Source: Actinomyces sp. ZJ308 (GTDB lineage: Bacteria; Actinomycetota; Actinomycetes; Actinomycetales; Actinomycetaceae). From it: a stretch of DNA of 32,613 nucleotides. The notes below the pieces were generated by a model, which saw nothing but the letters and a program-made list of their open reading frames with translations, did not search any database and had not been told where the DNA came from. Of the stretch, positions 16,068 through 23,941 are shown in pieces. The translations under genes were made by a program, and so were the position numbers. Location of the stretch: assembly GCF_011752065.1 (NCBI RefSeq), contig NZ_JAAIJY010000036.1, positions 1-32,613 of the forward strand, given 5' to 3'. The stretch's first letter is position 1; every line of letters begins with the position of its first letter.

Positions 16068-17828
16068 ATGGTGACCATGGAGTGCATGAGCTCAACGACG
16101 CGCCCCCGCCCTGCTGACCGCCCCCGCCGCGGTGGAACCGGAGACCAACGGCCGCAGCGCCGCCCAGTGCCTCGACGACGCGGCACTCGCGCTCCGCGCG
16201 CCGCCCGGATCCCGGTCTCCGACGCCGAGCCGAGCATCCCGGACTCGGCACTCAGCGCCCTGTCCCAGCAGGGCTACACCGTCGGCGAGGTGATGGGACG
16301 CTCCACTGCTCCCAGTGCGCCTCGGCGGGGACTGGACGCGCAGGACCGTCACGTGGTCATCAGGGTCGTTGACCTGCCACACGGGCGCGGCGGGGCATCC
16401 GTCCTGCGCAGGCTGGCCGATCTGCGCGTCCTGCGTCATCCCGGCCTGGTGACCGTGCGGGAGGTGGTCACCCTGCCCGAGCACCGGGCGGGCGTCATCA
16501 CCGACCTCGTCGACGGCGCGGGGCTCGACGTGGTCCTGGGGGCGCGAGGAAGGCTCAATGCCTCTCACCTGGCGACCCTTCTGGACGTCCTGGGCTCGGC
16601 GCTGGCCTACCTCCACGAGCACGGTGCCACCCATGGAGACGTCTCGGCCGGCAACGTCGTGGTGACCACTGATGGGCGCCCTGTCCTCATCGACCTGCTG
16701 GGCTCCGTCATGGAGACGGGCACACAGGACTGTGCCGCTCCCGAACGACTCGCCGGTGCCCCGCCGTCGGCGGCCTCCGACGTCTACGCCCTTTCCCGCC
16801 TTCTGAGCGAGTGCGCCGGACAGAGCGGGACCGGGGCCAGGCGCCTGACGGGTCTGCTGACCGACGCCCTGGCGGAGGACCCGGCTGACCGACCCCGAGC
16901 TCGGGACCTGGCGGCCCGCGCACCGCAGCTGGGACAGGCCTCTCCTATCGAGCTGCCCGACGGCGCCCGGCTCGCCGCCGGCAGCCTGCGTGCGGCCGCC
17001 CGTACACCGACGCGCACGGTCGGCTCCAGGACCAGGCTCGGCGCGCGACCGGGCTCCAGACCAGGCACGAAGCCCGGACCGCGAAAGGACTCCGGCGGCC
17101 GTGAACGGAAGAACCGCGGCGGTGCGAACCGTGTTGGGCGGGGCCCTGCGGCCATACGCTGGGGGAGGAGACAGAGTACGGGGCGCGGGCGGTCCCGTAC
17201 CTGGGGGCTTGCGGCGGCGCTGCTCGTCGCTGTCAGCCTAGCGGCCTGGGGGCCGGTGAGAGGCCTGATATCGCTCAGACCCGCCTGGGCTCTTGGAGCT
17301 GCGTCGAGCTCCGCGACGAACGCGCGACCAGGCGCCTCAGCCGTCTCCGTCGCCGCTCCCTCGGCGGAATCGTCCTCCACTGCCGCTGAGAGCCCGTCCG
17401 CGACCGCGCCGGTCCCCGGGGTGAGTGAGGATGACGCCGCGGACCTGGTGAGCGTCGTCGTCGCCCTGTCGTCGGCTCGAGACCGTGCCCTGATGGCTGC
17501 TGATGCAGGAGCCCTGGCGGCCACGACGGTTCCGAGCTCACCCGCGGCCCAGGCCGACACCCGGGTCCTGAACGACCTGATCGAGTCAGGAGAGAGGGTC
17601 GAAGGCCTGCAGACCTCCGTCAGCCAGGTCACTGAGGTCGACCTGCCTGATGACGCGGCCGCGCTCTGGCCCGGTGCGAGGGCGGTACGGGTCACGCTGT
17701 CGCAGAGCGCCTCGAGCCGCTCGGGTCCTTCCGGGACACGGACGGTGCCCGCTCTGAGGTCTCGGCAGGTCGTGCTCATTCTTGTCCCGGATCCCTGGCG
17801 CGTTGCCGAGGTCAGAGAGGCGGGCTGA
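16068..17828 (+). CDS. Membrane protein with kinase-like cytoplasmic domain (possible pseudokinase)
   Basis: The protein (586 residues from the ATG at 16068) has a basic disordered N-terminus, a protein-kinase-like domain at about 60-300, a basic linker, one membrane helix at about 379-398 (TWGLAAALLVAVSLAAWGPV), a Ser/Ala-rich stretch, and an exported C-terminal domain of about 160 residues. The kinase fold is recognisable by HGDVSAGNV (His189, Asp191, Asn196), LIDLLGS in place of DFG (Asp209), and APERLAGAPPSAASDVYAL. No glycine-rich loop is evident, and the VAIK lysine is replaced by arginine (VIRVV, Arg99), so catalysis is doubtful. The outer domain may sense a ligand or substrate. ATGs at 16077 and 16086 are alternative starts. 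Divergent from lipB. Confidence 0.75.
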   Translation: MVTMECMSSTTRPRPADRPRRGGTGDQRPQRRPVPRRRGTRAPRAARIPVSDAEPSIPDSALSALSQQGYTVGEVMGRSTAPSAPRRGLDAQDRHVVIRVVDLPHGRGGASVLRRLADLRVLRHPGLVTVREVVTLPEHRAGVITDLVDGAGLDVVLGARGRLNASHLATLLDVLGSALAYLHEHGATHGDVSAGNVVVTTDGRPVLIDLLGSVMETGTQDCAAPERLAGAPPSAASDVYALSRLLSECAGQSGTGARRLTGLLTDALAEDPADRPRARDLAARAPQLGQASPIELPDGARLAAGSLRAAARTPTRTVGSRTRLGARPGSRPGTKPGPRKDSGGRERKNRGGANRVGRGPAAIRWGRRQSTGRGRSRTWGLAAALLVAVSLAAWGPVRGLISLRPAWALGAASSSATNARPGASAVSVAAPSAESSSTAAESPSATAPVPGVSEDDAADLVSVVVALSSARDRALMAADAGALAATTVPSSPAAQADTRVLNDLIESGERVEGLQTSVSQVTEVDLPDDAAALWPGARAVRVTLSQSASSRSGPSGTRTVPALRSRQVVLILVPDPWRVAEVREAG

Positions 17829-17857
17829 CATCGACGCCAGACAACGGTGTGAAGCCG

Positions 17858-18805
17858 TCAGCGGGTGCGTGAAGCGGCGGTCGCGGCGCGGAAGTCGCGG
17901 GGACTGAGGCCGTAGCGGCTCTTGAACGCGGAGGAGAAGCTGAAAGGGCCGGCATACCCCACCTGATGGGCAATGGAGGACAAGGTGGCGTCGCTGCGAT
18001 CCAGGAGATCGGCAGCCGTCGCCAGCCGCCACTGGGTCACGTAGGTCATGGGGGAGAGGCCGAGCGTGGTCTTGAAGCGCCTCGTGAGAGATGCCCGGGA
18101 GGCACCTGCCAGAGCCGCGAGCGACTCCACCGTCCACTCGCGCGAGGGGTCCGTCTGCACCGCCTCCGTGGCCCTGCGCACCACGTCGTCCCGGGAGGCG
18201 GAGAGGAGACTGACGTGGTTCTGCGTTCCGGCGGCGTCTACCCAGGCGCGCAGCGTGGTGACCAGCAGAACATCCAGGAGCCTGTCCAGGACACTGGACT
18301 GTGCGAGCCCGTCGTGGGCGGTCTCGCGGTTCAACAGACGGACCAGCTCCGGGTCAGGGGCGCTTACCAGGAACCACGGCGGCAGCGACTGCAGCATCAG
18401 TCGCCCCAGCTCGGAGTGGTGCCGGTAGGTGCCCACCAGCAGCTGATCCTCCCCCTGAGGATCATTGCCCCACGTACGAACCCCGGCACTCAGCTCTTCG
18501 GACAGGTCACGGCCGTCCGGCCCTGAGCAGACCTGGCCCGCCCCGATCCTGGCACCGCCGCCGTGGTCCCGGTCCGAGCTCAGGGTGTAGGTCGTAGGCG
18601 AGCGCACCACAAGGACCTCCCCGGCCTCGAACCGGCGCGGGAGGGATCCGTCCGCAGCGAACCACGCCCCACCGCTAAGCACGGGGATGATGGACAACGG
18701 TGCCTCATCCTCCACCAGCAACGACCAGGGGCGCCCCATGACCACGCGCAGCAGGAACGCGTCGCGGGCGTGAGGCTGGGCCAGGAAGTCCTCCAGCAGG
18801 TCCAC
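17858..18805 (-). CDS. AraC family transcriptional regulator with cupin-type sensor
   Basis: The 315-residue protein has an N-terminal cupin-like ligand domain of the type often found in AraC regulators (FLLRVVMGRPWSLLVEDEAP...GEVLVVRSP) and a C-terminal pair of helix-turn-helix motifs at about 205-310. The latter include VESLAALAGASRASLTRRF and LSSIAHQVGYAGPFSFSSAF. The GTG at 18805 was chosen because a TAGACT -10 box ends 7 nt before it; an upstream in-frame start adds 28 residues unlike the family. It is divergent from the DUF1772 and NmrA genes, which it probably controls. Regulators of this type paired with DUF1772 and NAD(P)-binding genes often respond to small toxic or aromatic compounds, but the inducer is unknown. 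Confidence 0.88.
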   Translation of the reverse strand: MDLLEDFLAQPHARDAFLLRVVMGRPWSLLVEDEAPLSIIPVLSGGAWFAADGSLPRRFEAGEVLVVRSPTTYTLSSDRDHGGGARIGAGQVCSGPDGRDLSEELSAGVRTWGNDPQGEDQLLVGTYRHHSELGRLMLQSLPPWFLVSAPDPELVRLLNRETAHDGLAQSSVLDRLLDVLLVTTLRAWVDAAGTQNHVSLLSASRDDVVRRATEAVQTDPSREWTVESLAALAGASRASLTRRFKTTLGLSPMTYVTQWRLATAADLLDRSDATLSSIAHQVGYAGPFSFSSAFKSRYGLSPRDFRAATAASRTR

Positions 18806-18812
18806 ACGTCCG

Positions 18813-18818
18813 AGTCTA
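18813..18818 (-). promoter_or_regulatory. -10 box for the leaderless AraC-type gene
   Basis: TAGACT on the minus strand lies 7 nt before the GTG at 18805. The gap from 18819 to 19068 must hold the divergent DUF1772 promoter. The only pattern noticed there is the 9-mer ATGGAGGTG repeated near 18941 and 18989. Confidence 0.4.
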
Positions 18819-19068
18819 GCCTCGAGATCATCGCACCGACCTGGCACCACCACACCTGCAGCACCGGCAACGACGCCGGCCAACCTCACTCAACCAGCCC
18901 GTGAAACATCGAGGCCAGGGACTGGCCGAGCCGACGCCGCATGGAGGTGAGCCGCCGTCGCATGGTGCTGGGGATGCCTTGCCGATGGAATGGAGGTGTT
19001 CAAGCGGTGATCGGGGAAAGCGCCGTCTGGTCCCGGTCGTGGCCCGGTTTCTTCGGAAGGAAAGAGTC

Positions 19069-19566
19069 ATGTCACTGATCAACATCGTGTCCGCATGCGG
19101 TGCGGTTGGTTCCGCCGTTGTCGGGAGCGTCTACACCAACTTCTCGGCCAGGGTGATGCCTTGGCTAGGTTCACTGCCAGACGCTGAGGCGATCGAGACC
19201 ATGCAGAAATTCAACCGCACTGCCGGGCAGGCTCCGTTCATGACCTTCTTCTTCGGTACAGCGGCCGCCAGCGTGTGGACCGTGGTGCACGGCTTACGTA
19301 AGGAGGAGCGGGCCGCTGGAGACCTGATCTCCACTGCGGGAGGCGTTCTGTATCTGGCGGGCTGGGTGCTGACCATCATCTACAACGTTCCGCGCAACAA
19401 CCTCCTGGACAGCGTGGTGGCGGGATCCGCCGAGGCGTCCCGAGTCTGGCACACCTACCTGCATGAGTGGACCTCCGCAAATACCGTGCGAGCCGTTCTC
19501 TCACTCCTGGGTGCCGCGGGGCTGGGCGCTGGAGCCGTCATGAACATCCTCGCCAACCGGCGGTGA
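19069..19566 (+). CDS. DUF1772 (anthrone oxygenase-like) four-helix membrane protein
   Basis: A 165-residue membrane protein with four helices: near residues 2-24, 62-82 (FMTFFFGTAAASVWTVVHGL), 90-112 (GGVLYLAGWVLTIIYNVP) and 138-160. The NVPRNN motif after helix three is typical of DUF1772, a family that includes fungal anthrone oxygenases but whose bacterial members are uncharacterised. The ATG at 19069 has AAGGAAAG upstream; a longer in-frame start at 18901 adds a non-conserved soluble stretch. The NmrA-type gene follows after 106 nt on the same strand, with a short CCGGCC/GGCCGG stem just after the stop. Confidence 0.82.
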   Translation: MSLINIVSACGAVGSAVVGSVYTNFSARVMPWLGSLPDAEAIETMQKFNRTAGQAPFMTFFFGTAAASVWTVVHGLRKEERAAGDLISTAGGVLYLAGWVLTIIYNVPRNNLLDSVVAGSAEASRVWHTYLHEWTSANTVRAVLSLLGAAGLGAGAVMNILANRR

Positions 19567-19672
19567 CCGGCCGACCGGTAGGGCCGGACCTGGATTGATC
19601 CGGCTGGAGCGCCCCTCGCCTCGAAGATCAGTCATACAGAGACAGAACAACGGAAACAGAACAGGAGCCACC

Positions 19673-20539
19673 ATGTACGTCGTCTCTGGAGCCACCGGCC
19701 GCATCGGTTCAGTCATCGCCGGCCGCCTGCTCGATTCCGGTCACCCCGTCCGTGCTCTCGTCCGCCGTCCTGATGCAGCCGCCGACTGGACCTCTCGAGG
19801 GGCTGAGGCGGTCGTCCTGGACTTGCGTGACAGGCAGAAGCTCACCGAGGCCCTGAACGGTGCAACGGCCTTCTTCGCCATGATGCCCTTCGACCTTTCC
19901 GTACCGGACCTGGATCAGTACGCCACAGAAGTGGCGAATTCAGTTTCCAACGCGGTCAAAGACTCTGGCGTTCGCCATACCGTGATGCTTTCCTCCGGCG
20001 GTGCGGATCTGACCGAAGGCACCGGCCCGATCCTGGGCCTGCACCACATGGAACAGACCCTCGCGCAGACGGGCACTATCCTGACTGCACTGCGCCCGGG
20101 GCACTTCCAAGAGAAGCTCGGGGATGTCCTCGGGGCCGTCCTGCACGAGGGGATATTCCCGGTATTCGCCTCAAGTGCGGACACGCCCCTTCCCATGGCG
20201 GCCACCCGCGACGTTGCGGAGATCGCGGTCCAGGAGCTGCTGGCGGATACGCAGTCCAGCGAGGCCGTGGACGTCGTGGGTCCGCAGTACACGGAGCGCC
20301 AGGTTGCCAAATCACTGAGTAACGCCCTGGGCAAGCCGCTTGAGGTCGTGACGATCCCCGAGCCCGGTTGGATGGACGCCTTGCTGAAGGCCGGCTTCGC
20401 ACCACACATCGCGGAGAGCCTGACGGATCTGTATCGGGCGGACGAGCAGAAGCGGCTGGGGCCACGCGGTAACCGGAGTATTCGCGTGACCACGGATATC
20501 CACACCACGATCCGGCACGTGCTAGCCCAGGAGGCCTGA
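19673..20539 (+). CDS. NmrA-like NAD(P)-binding oxidoreductase
   Basis: An atypical short-chain dehydrogenase of the NmrA/quinone-oxidoreductase-2 group. The Rossmann motif GATGRIG lies at residues 6-12 in MYVVSGATGRIGSVIAGRLL. The 288 residues fit the family. LRPGHFQEKLGDVL and the ATRDVAEIAVQELL segment are usual for NAD(P)-binding NmrA-like proteins, which reduce quinones or act as redox sensors. The start ATG is set by AGGAG 6 nt upstream; an in-frame start at 19595 precedes this site. It is probably co-transcribed with the DUF1772 gene and controlled by the divergent AraC regulator. The substrate cannot be inferred. Confidence 0.88.
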   Translation: MYVVSGATGRIGSVIAGRLLDSGHPVRALVRRPDAAADWTSRGAEAVVLDLRDRQKLTEALNGATAFFAMMPFDLSVPDLDQYATEVANSVSNAVKDSGVRHTVMLSSGGADLTEGTGPILGLHHMEQTLAQTGTILTALRPGHFQEKLGDVLGAVLHEGIFPVFASSADTPLPMAATRDVAEIAVQELLADTQSSEAVDVVGPQYTERQVAKSLSNALGKPLEVVTIPEPGWMDALLKAGFAPHIAESLTDLYRADEQKRLGPRGNRSIRVTTDIHTTIRHVLAQEA

Positions 20540-20544
20540 CCCTC

Positions 20545-20561
20545 GCCCCCGGGTCGGGGGC
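20545..20561 (+). terminator. Short GC hairpin after the NmrA-like gene
   Basis: GCCCCC (20545-20550) and GGGGGC (20556-20561) form a 6-bp stem with a 5-nt loop, beginning 5 nt after the stop codon. It is a weak but well placed terminator candidate. Confidence 0.4.
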
Positions 20562-20592
20562 TGCCTGGATGGCGCGGCCACGCTCTGTTGTC

Positions 20593-20694
20593 CCCTCCGG
20601 AACACGGACGGTGCCTGCCCAGGGGTATCGGCGGGGCGCGCTCACTCTCGTCCCGGGTCCATGGTGCGTCGCAGATATCCGTTCAGCCCCATGA
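20593..20694 (+). pseudogene. Decayed copy of the last 34 codons of the kinase-like gene
   Basis: In frame from 20593 the DNA reads PSGTRTVPAQGYRRGALTLV and continues to a TGA at 20692-20694. It aligns without gaps to the last 33 residues and stop of the kinase-like membrane protein (17727-17828, beginning PSGTRTVPALRSRQVVLILV). By hand count 20 of 33 residues and about 74 of 102 bases are identical. No start codon with a ribosome site or upstream homology is evident, so this is a gene remnant. The rest of the gap, to 20767, holds nothing clear apart from distant GCCTCGG/CCGAGGC arms. Confidence 0.75.
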
Positions 20695-20767
20695 GCCTCG
20701 GCGGATCTCAGGACGTGACTGCGTGCCGGCAGGGACGACCGCCGGACCGAGGCGTCTGGCGAGGTGC

Positions 20768-23038
20768 TCAGTACGGCTCGGTGTAGATGGACTCGTAACC
20801 GGCGCGCTCAAGGAGCCGGTGGGTGTCGGAGACCATCGCGGCCGAGCCGCACAGGTAGACGTCCGTGCCTTCAGGGTCGAGGTGGGGATCGGCGATGACC
20901 TCGGGCAGCGCCTCGGTGACCCGTCCGTGGAAGGTGCCCGGCACCTCCTCGCGGCTCAGGCAGCGCACCACCCGCCCGGGCACGGGGGAGTCGATCATGG
21001 TCGTCAGGTCCTCGTCGCGACGGCGACAGCCGAAGAGCAGCGTGTCGTGCTCGAGGTCGGGAGCCTGAGCGAACATGGCCAGCATGGGTGCGATCCCGGT
21101 CCCCGTGGCGACGAACAACCGGCGTCTCCCTGAGCCGGCGAGCCCGAACCCGCCCAGGGGAAGCTCCACCACGGTCGTCGTGCCCGTGTCAGCGTCCTCG
21201 ATGAACCGCGATCCTCGCCCACCCGTTCGGGTGGAGACGAGCAGGCGGAGGTGATCATCCTCCAGGCCTGCGATCGAGTAGTCGCGCCACGCGTTGTCGC
21301 CCACGCACAGACGGGCGAACTGCCCCGGCGCCCAACGGCCGATCCGTCCGTCCACGCGCAGCACCACATCCCAGACACTGGGCGTCAGACGTCGTTTGGA
21401 GACCAGGACGGCATGGTGCTTGTCCTCCGGAAGCGTGCGGGTACCACGTGGGTCGGGGGCGGCAGGGGCCTCGCGCAAGGCTGAGGTGATGGTGGTGTAA
21501 CCGCGTGGACCGAGTACCTGGCAGGCGGCGGCGACTCCGCCCATCATGGCCCCCATGATGCCGGTGCTCCCGGCGTCCTGCCCGGACAGGAGCAGTCCCG
21601 GGATCGCCGTGCGCGGGCCCAACGGGCCGGACCTGTAGCGCAGCGGGGTGGCGGGCGGTCCGTAGAAGGCGCCTGCGGGGTGGGCGGTGTAGTGCTCGTA
21701 GGTCAGAGGGGTGGAGACCTCCACGTAGTCCACGATCTCGGTCAGGCCCGGCGCCGCGCTCTCGGCCAGATCCAGCATGCCGCGGCCGATGCGCTCCTTG
21801 AGGGCCGAGTAGTCGGGGCCGCGCTCCCCCCTCGGGCGGTCGGCCCACTGCCGGAACGCCTTCGCGTCGCAGAACGAGATGAGCTCGGCGGTGTGCGGGG
21901 ACTCGCCGGACTTCAGGGAGGGGAAGGAGACGAAGACGTCGTGGGGGCGTCCCTCCAGTAGGGATGCGTTGTGCTCCTGGGTGCGCTCGTGGTCGAGGTC
22001 CCGGTTGACCCAGATGTTGCCGCCGTCCAGACCGATGCTGCGCGGGTCGTCACGCAGGCGCAGGAACGCGGTGGCGGCCGACGTGCCGGTGCCCAGGTTC
22101 TCCAGGGTGCGGCGTGCCGGTCCGGTGAGGCGGCCGACGTTGCCGGATGTGGGCAGGAGGCGGTTGAAGGTGTTGGAGGCGCCGATGGCGGAGATGATGA
22201 CAGGGGCGCGGTAGACGCGTTCACGTGCCACGGGGGCTCGGTGGTCCATCACCCGCACCCCCGTGGCCGCGCCGTCGTCATCAAGGAGTATCTCCGTGAC
22301 CTCCTGGGCGACGCGGACGGCTCCTCCGGCCTGTTCGATCCCCTTCTCGAAGGTGCGTGCGATCCGAGCGCTGCCGCCCTTGGGGAACCACCCTCCGTCA
22401 AGGTAGTGGGAGACGATCATCGCGTGCACGGCGAAGGCTGAGCGGGACGGCGGCGGGCCGTAGTCCCCCCACTGGCTGGCCAGGACGGCCTTGAGCTCGG
22501 GGGAGTGGAAGTGGGCGTCGAGATAGGTCTTCGTCGTTGCGGTGGCCGTGCGTCCCGTCAGGTGCTGGGTACGTCTCAGGAGCGTTGCCACCGGCCGGGG
22601 AACCATGCCCTGGATGAAGCTCATCGTCGTCCAGCGCGTCGCGCGGCGAACATCCTTGAAGTAGCGGTGAATGGCCCTGGCCTCCTGGGGGAAGGCGGTG
22701 ACCAGGTCGCGCTCGTAGCGATCCGGGTCGCTGCTGACGCTCAGGTCGATTCCTGGATAGACGAACCTGTCGTAGGCGTCCGGCATGCGGTTCCACTCCA
22801 GCTCGCCGCCGGAGAGGTAATCGAAGTAGGCGCGGCCCCGGCTTCCTGGGCCGACCTGTCCGATGTAGTGGACTCCCACGTCCCAGGAGGCGCCGTCCCG
22901 CCGGAAGGTGTGCGTGAGTCCTCCCGGCTCCGTGTGCCGCTCCAGGACGAGAACCCGCTTTCCGGAGGTGCGCGCCAGCAGGCCGGCGCTGGTCAGCCCG
23001 CCGATACCCGAGCCGATCACGATGACGTCGTAGGACAT
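20768..23038 (-). CDS. FAD-dependent desaturase/saturase fused to a ferredoxin reductase-like module
   Basis: A 756-residue two-part flavoprotein. Residues 1-530 resemble the phytoene dehydrogenase/all-trans-retinol saturase family: an FAD-binding VIGSGIGGLTSA motif, LERHTEPGG, WDVGVHYIGQ, and near the end GLLLSGQDAGSTGIMGAMMG. Residues about 540-756 resemble a ferredoxin-NAD(P)+ reductase: the flavin motif RDYSIAG, a nucleotide-binding ATGTGIAPMLAM, YLCGSAAMV, and a C-terminal aromatic Tyr. No [2Fe-2S] cysteines are visible. The reductase half could feed electrons from NAD(P)H to the FAD of the first half (inference). ATG with AGGAG upstream; divergent from a TetR gene, with a promoter overlapped by two operators. 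The substrate is unknown; carotenoid, retinoid or lipid double bonds are family-based guesses. Confidence 0.85.
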   Translation of the reverse strand: MSYDVIVIGSGIGGLTSAGLLARTSGKRVLVLERHTEPGGLTHTFRRDGASWDVGVHYIGQVGPGSRGRAYFDYLSGGELEWNRMPDAYDRFVYPGIDLSVSSDPDRYERDLVTAFPQEARAIHRYFKDVRRATRWTTMSFIQGMVPRPVATLLRRTQHLTGRTATATTKTYLDAHFHSPELKAVLASQWGDYGPPPSRSAFAVHAMIVSHYLDGGWFPKGGSARIARTFEKGIEQAGGAVRVAQEVTEILLDDDGAATGVRVMDHRAPVARERVYRAPVIISAIGASNTFNRLLPTSGNVGRLTGPARRTLENLGTGTSAATAFLRLRDDPRSIGLDGGNIWVNRDLDHERTQEHNASLLEGRPHDVFVSFPSLKSGESPHTAELISFCDAKAFRQWADRPRGERGPDYSALKERIGRGMLDLAESAAPGLTEIVDYVEVSTPLTYEHYTAHPAGAFYGPPATPLRYRSGPLGPRTAIPGLLLSGQDAGSTGIMGAMMGGVAAACQVLGPRGYTTITSALREAPAAPDPRGTRTLPEDKHHAVLVSKRRLTPSVWDVVLRVDGRIGRWAPGQFARLCVGDNAWRDYSIAGLEDDHLRLLVSTRTGGRGSRFIEDADTGTTTVVELPLGGFGLAGSGRRRLFVATGTGIAPMLAMFAQAPDLEHDTLLFGCRRRDEDLTTMIDSPVPGRVVRCLSREEVPGTFHGRVTEALPEVIADPHLDPEGTDVYLCGSAAMVSDTHRLLERAGYESIYTEPY

Positions 23039-23056
23039 GGTGGTTGCCTCTCTCCT

Positions 23057-23075
23057 GACTAGACGGTGTCAAGTC
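23057..23075. promoter_or_regulatory. TetR-type operator 1
   Basis: GACTAGACGGTGTCAAGTC is a near-perfect inverted repeat (GACTAGAC-n3-GTCTAGTC with one mismatch). It lies between the flavoprotein promoter and its ribosome site. A second copy is 31 bp away centre to centre. Binding by the adjacent TetR protein is inferred. Confidence 0.75.
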
Positions 23076-23078
23076 AGC

Positions 23079-23106
23079 ATAGCAACCGACTGGACAGTGT
23101 CTAGTC
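23079..23106 (-). promoter_or_regulatory. Predicted promoter of the flavoprotein gene
   Basis: On the minus strand a TAGACA -35 lies inside operator 2 and is followed after 16 nt by TATGCT as -10. Operator 1 covers the first transcribed bases. This layout fits repression by steric block. Confidence 0.5.
23088..23106. promoter_or_regulatory. TetR-type operator 2
   Basis: GACTGGACAGTGTCTAGTC has the same 8-3-8 inverted-repeat plan as operator 1, with the single mismatch in the other arm. It overlaps the -35 region of the flavoprotein promoter and the upstream part of the tetR promoter. Confidence 0.75.
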
Positions 23107-23115
23107 GACCGGTTC

Positions 23116-23121
23116 TACACT
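23116..23121 (+). promoter_or_regulatory. -10 box for the leaderless tetR gene
   Basis: TACACT ends 6 nt before the ATG at 23128. A TGGACA hexamer 19 nt upstream, inside operator 2, could serve as -35, so the regulator probably represses itself. Confidence 0.45.
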
Positions 23122-23127
23122 CTCCTC

Positions 23128-23769
23128 ATGACCTCTCAATCAGAAGTCTCGTCCGGGCGCGGCGGCGGCCGGGACCTGCGCGCCGAGCTGCTGCGGACCA
23201 GCCGAAGACTCCTGGATGAGTCGGGCCCGAGCGCGTTGAGCATGAGGGAGGTGGCGCGTCGTGCCGGTTGCACGCACCAGGCGCCCTACCACTACTTCGC
23301 CAACCGGGAGGCCATCCTGGCGGCGTTGGTGCGCGAGGGTTTCGACGAGCTGGCGGACCGGCTCGCCTCGGCGCATGACGGATTCGATGGCGAGGACAGG
23401 CATGCGCTTCTGGTTGCCTCGGGCAACGCCTATGTCGAGTTCGCGCTGCGCAACCCCGGGGTCTTTCGCGTGATGTTCCGGCCCGACGTGTGCGATCCGG
23501 AGCGGTTCCCGGAGGTGGTGCGGGCAAGTGAGCGTGCGCGCCAGGAGCTGGCCCGCCTGGCGAGGCTCGTGGCGGGGGAGGATGCCCCCATCGAGGTCGA
23601 GGTGCTGTTCTGGTCCGGCGTGCACGGCCTGGCCTCGCTGCTGCTCGACGGCCCGCTGGCGGCTGGGCTCGGCACCGTTCAAGAGCGCATCGACTTCGCT
23701 CGTGGCGTCGTCGGACTGAGTGAGGTCCCATTCGCCGGCGCCGCCGATGAGGAGGCCGGCTCGGCGTGA
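23128..23769 (+). CDS. TetR family transcriptional repressor
   Basis: A 213-residue TetR regulator. The N-terminal DNA-binding domain has the helix-turn-helix LSMREVARRAGCTHQAPYHYF followed by ANREAILAALV. The C-terminal ligand domain has the FWSGVHGLASLLLDG segment typical of the TetR WHG subgroup. It is divergent from the desaturase-reductase flavoprotein. Two 19-bp operators of identical design lie in the 89-bp gap, so it most likely represses both genes and is released by a ligand, plausibly a substrate of the flavoprotein (inference). The start is supported by the -10 box 6 nt upstream; no ribosome site exists. Confidence 0.92.
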   Translation: MTSQSEVSSGRGGGRDLRAELLRTSRRLLDESGPSALSMREVARRAGCTHQAPYHYFANREAILAALVREGFDELADRLASAHDGFDGEDRHALLVASGNAYVEFALRNPGVFRVMFRPDVCDPERFPEVVRASERARQELARLARLVAGEDAPIEVEVLFWSGVHGLASLLLDGPLAAGLGTVQERIDFARGVVGLSEVPFAGAADEEAGSA

Positions 23770-23871
23770 TGCTCGCGCCGGCGGCTGCCGAGGAACCATG
23801 ATCCGGCGACCGAGGCCCGGTGGACACCGGGGTGGTTGCCTGGTCCTCGATCCGTGGACCCGGTAAGACGA

Positions 23872-23904
23872 GTGGGCCCCGCACCGTGATGGTGCGGGGC
23901 CCAC
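23872..23904. terminator. Bidirectional terminator hairpin between tetR and sucB
   Basis: GTGGGCCCCGCACC (23872-23885) and its exact complement (23891-23904) form a 14-bp stem with a GTGAT loop. It lies between the tetR stop and the sucB stop and can serve both. The bases from 23770 to 23871 show nothing else. Confidence 0.8.
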
Positions 23905-23941
23905 TGACGGTCAGCTAATCGCTACCAGCTGGAGCTCAGAC

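Noticed and set aside
18901..19068. Longer start for the DUF1772 protein
   Set aside because: The added 56 residues are polar and not conserved in type, and a good ribosome site precedes the ATG at 19069.
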